From assembly GCA_040376155.1 (NCBI GenBank), contig JBEIRG010000245.1:1-6616 (forward strand): 6,616 nucleotides of DNA, in the 5' to 3' direction. The DNA comes from CADCWF01 sp903864575. Its GTDB lineage: Bacteria > Chloroflexota > Chloroflexia > Thermomicrobiales > UBA6265. Shown piece after piece: positions 5,874 through 6,616 of the stretch. The position numbers were made by a program, and so were the translations under genes. Numbering within the stretch: position 1 is the stretch's first letter; each line of letters begins with the position of its first letter. The notes below the pieces were generated by a model, which was not told the DNA's origin, made no database searches, and worked only from the letters and a program-made list of their open reading frames with translations.

Positions 5874-6283
5874 ATCGGCCCGTGTCCTTTCGATTTCGCT
5901 TGCATCATCGCGCGGGCCCCCGTCAGGTCGTCCCGACGCCGACTCCGCGATGAACACCCGGTTTCGGGAGAGAACAATAGCAAGAAAGCGGTGCGCTCCT
6001 CCCGGCATGTGGCCATCTCCCCGGGCCGTCGGCGTGCTGCCACCCCCTCGCCCCGTCTTCCATTACAACGGGCGGTGAGTCGAGGCGCGCACGCCGTGTG
6101 GCCCGGCGCGCGGCCATCGGCAGATCGGCGCGACACCCCCATCCATGCCAACGCGAACCAGCGTGGCACACGGATGCATCGCTCGCCCAGCGCGATCGCG
6201 TTGCCTCGAAATGTGCCCCCATGCAAAACTCCCCGCGGGAGGGCGTCTTCCCGGATGCAGCGGCTCGAGGGCAGGCGGCTCGG
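5874..6283. other. Divergent intergenic region between patatin and XRE genes
   Basis: About 410 bases separate the patatin start (minus) from the chosen XRE start (plus), so the region must hold both promoters. On the minus strand TTGCTATTGTTC (around 5979-5968) is a locally AT-rich candidate for the patatin -10, without a clear -35. On the plus side CGGATGCA occurs at 6170 and 6253, followed by TCGCTCG and GCGGCTCG, and CGGATGC again at 6281. A small CTCCC/GGGAG hairpin with a CGC loop is at 6229-6241. I find no convincing gene. The proline/arginine-rich open frames look like GC shadows. Confidence 0.5.
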
Positions 6284-6571
6284 ATGCGGGACCACAACGA
6301 CCACAACTTCGGGAGCCGCCTGCGGCTGTTGCGGACGCGGGACATCCTGACCCAGGGTGAACTGGCCGCGCGGTCCGGTCTCGGCGTGCGCACCATCGCC
6401 CGCCTCGAGACGGGCGGCGCGGGCGCCCCGCAGGTGGCCACCCGGAGGATGCTGGCGGACGCCCTCGGGCTCGATCCCGCCGCCGCCCACTGGCTCCACA
6501 CCGGCGAAGGCTCTCCCGGCCGCGCTCCCGACCCCGCGCTCCCCCCGATCCTCCTTCTTGGCCGCGAGTAG
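6284..6571 (+). CDS. XRE-family (Cro/C1-type) helix-turn-helix protein
   Basis: This is a small 95-residue DNA-binding protein. Residues about 9-73 form a Cro/C1-type HTH domain: FGSRLRLLRTRDILTQGELA, then ARSGLGVRTIARLETGG (recognition helix around V35-E42), and a trailing helix (TRRMLADALGLDPAAAHWL). A short proline-rich tail follows and there is no second domain, so any effector must come from a partner. The same frame is open upstream to an ATG at 6098, and ATGs at 6221 and 6284 are alternatives. I chose 6284 because homology starts just after it and residues encoded before it look like non-coding translation; the ribosome site there (AGGCGG five bases upstream) is only modest. The stop TAG is followed without a gap by the ATG of the next frame, suggesting translational coupling. 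Its target genes are unknown. Confidence 0.82.
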   Translation: MRDHNDHNFGSRLRLLRTRDILTQGELAARSGLGVRTIARLETGGAGAPQVATRRMLADALGLDPAAAHWLHTGEGSPGRAPDPALPPILLLGRE

Positions 6572-6616
6572 ATGCTCGGCCGCATTGACAACGAGCTCTA
6601 CGACCCTGCACCACGC
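6572..6616 (+). CDS. Start of a downstream gene, possibly a UbiG-like class I SAM methyltransferase (3' truncated by window edge)
   Basis: An ATG directly after the XRE stop opens a frame that runs to the window end: MLGRIDNELYDPAPR. The N-terminal R-I-D-N-x-x-Y-(D/N) is reminiscent of UbiG-like methyltransferases, which often begin in this way. With only 15 residues, no SAM-binding motif can be seen and the product name is a guess from memory. The zero-gap junction with the XRE gene makes a two-gene operon likely. Confidence 0.4.
   Translation, partial: MLGRIDNELYDPAPR

Noticed and set aside
5874..6008. N-terminal extension of the patatin to the start at 6008
   Set aside because: It would bury the twin-arginine signal 45 residues into the protein, and the added residues look like translated non-coding sequence.
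5621..6614. Long minus-strand frames opposite the XRE gene and beyond
   Set aside because: They are Arg/Gly-rich shadows without motifs; the plus-strand frame has a clear HTH domain.

Overview
This is a GC-rich (roughly 70% by eye) bacterial window. Codon choice is strongly biased to G/C in third positions, which is why long stop-free shadow frames cover the real genes. A Flp-type (Tad) pilin, a MalT-like LuxR regulator and 'GTCATCCCGAGGAAC...GGATCTC'-like intergenic repeats would suit a high-GC Chloroflexota relative (Sphaerobacter/Thermomicrobia type). That placement is an inference and an actinobacterium is not excluded.

Layout. (1) 2-157 (+): the 3' end of a Flp/Fap pilin gene. It converges on the next gene, with a large GC palindrome (204-231) between them. 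(2) 294-965 (-): a MerB-like (alkylmercury lyase family) gene whose frame is crossed by one in-frame TGA (513-515). The TGA falls where MerB has its second catalytic cysteine (Cys159), and a compact hairpin with a GGTC loop begins 12 bases downstream. I read this as a selenocysteine-containing MerB homolog. (3) 966-1313: an intergenic region with a 4-copy 7-bp tandem repeat, two copies of a dispersed-type repeat and a strong terminator hairpin. (4) 1314-3983 (-): a large ATP-binding LuxR-family (MalT-type) regulator with a recognisable promoter upstream. (5) 3984-4754: an intergenic region with direct repeats upstream of that promoter, a UUCG-capped hairpin and an uninterrupted 46-unit 7-bp tandem array that abuts the stop codon of the next gene. 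(6) 4755-5873 (-): a patatin-like phospholipase with a probable Tat signal peptide. (7) 6284-6571 (+): a small XRE-type DNA-binding protein. (8) 6572-6616 (+): the first codons of a further gene directly abutting it, possibly a UbiG-like methyltransferase.

The genes do not form one pathway. The MerB-like gene, the LuxR regulator and the patatin gene are separate minus-strand units, each followed by its own hairpin. The XRE gene and the gene after it form a plus-strand pair divergent from patatin. No merA, merR or merT and no selenocysteine machinery (selA/B/C/D) is in view, so the role of the MerB-like protein and its decoding have to be tested elsewhere in the genome.

The most notable signal is the TGA at the catalytic position of the MerB-like gene with its candidate SECIS hairpin. 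The long phased heptamer array is second.
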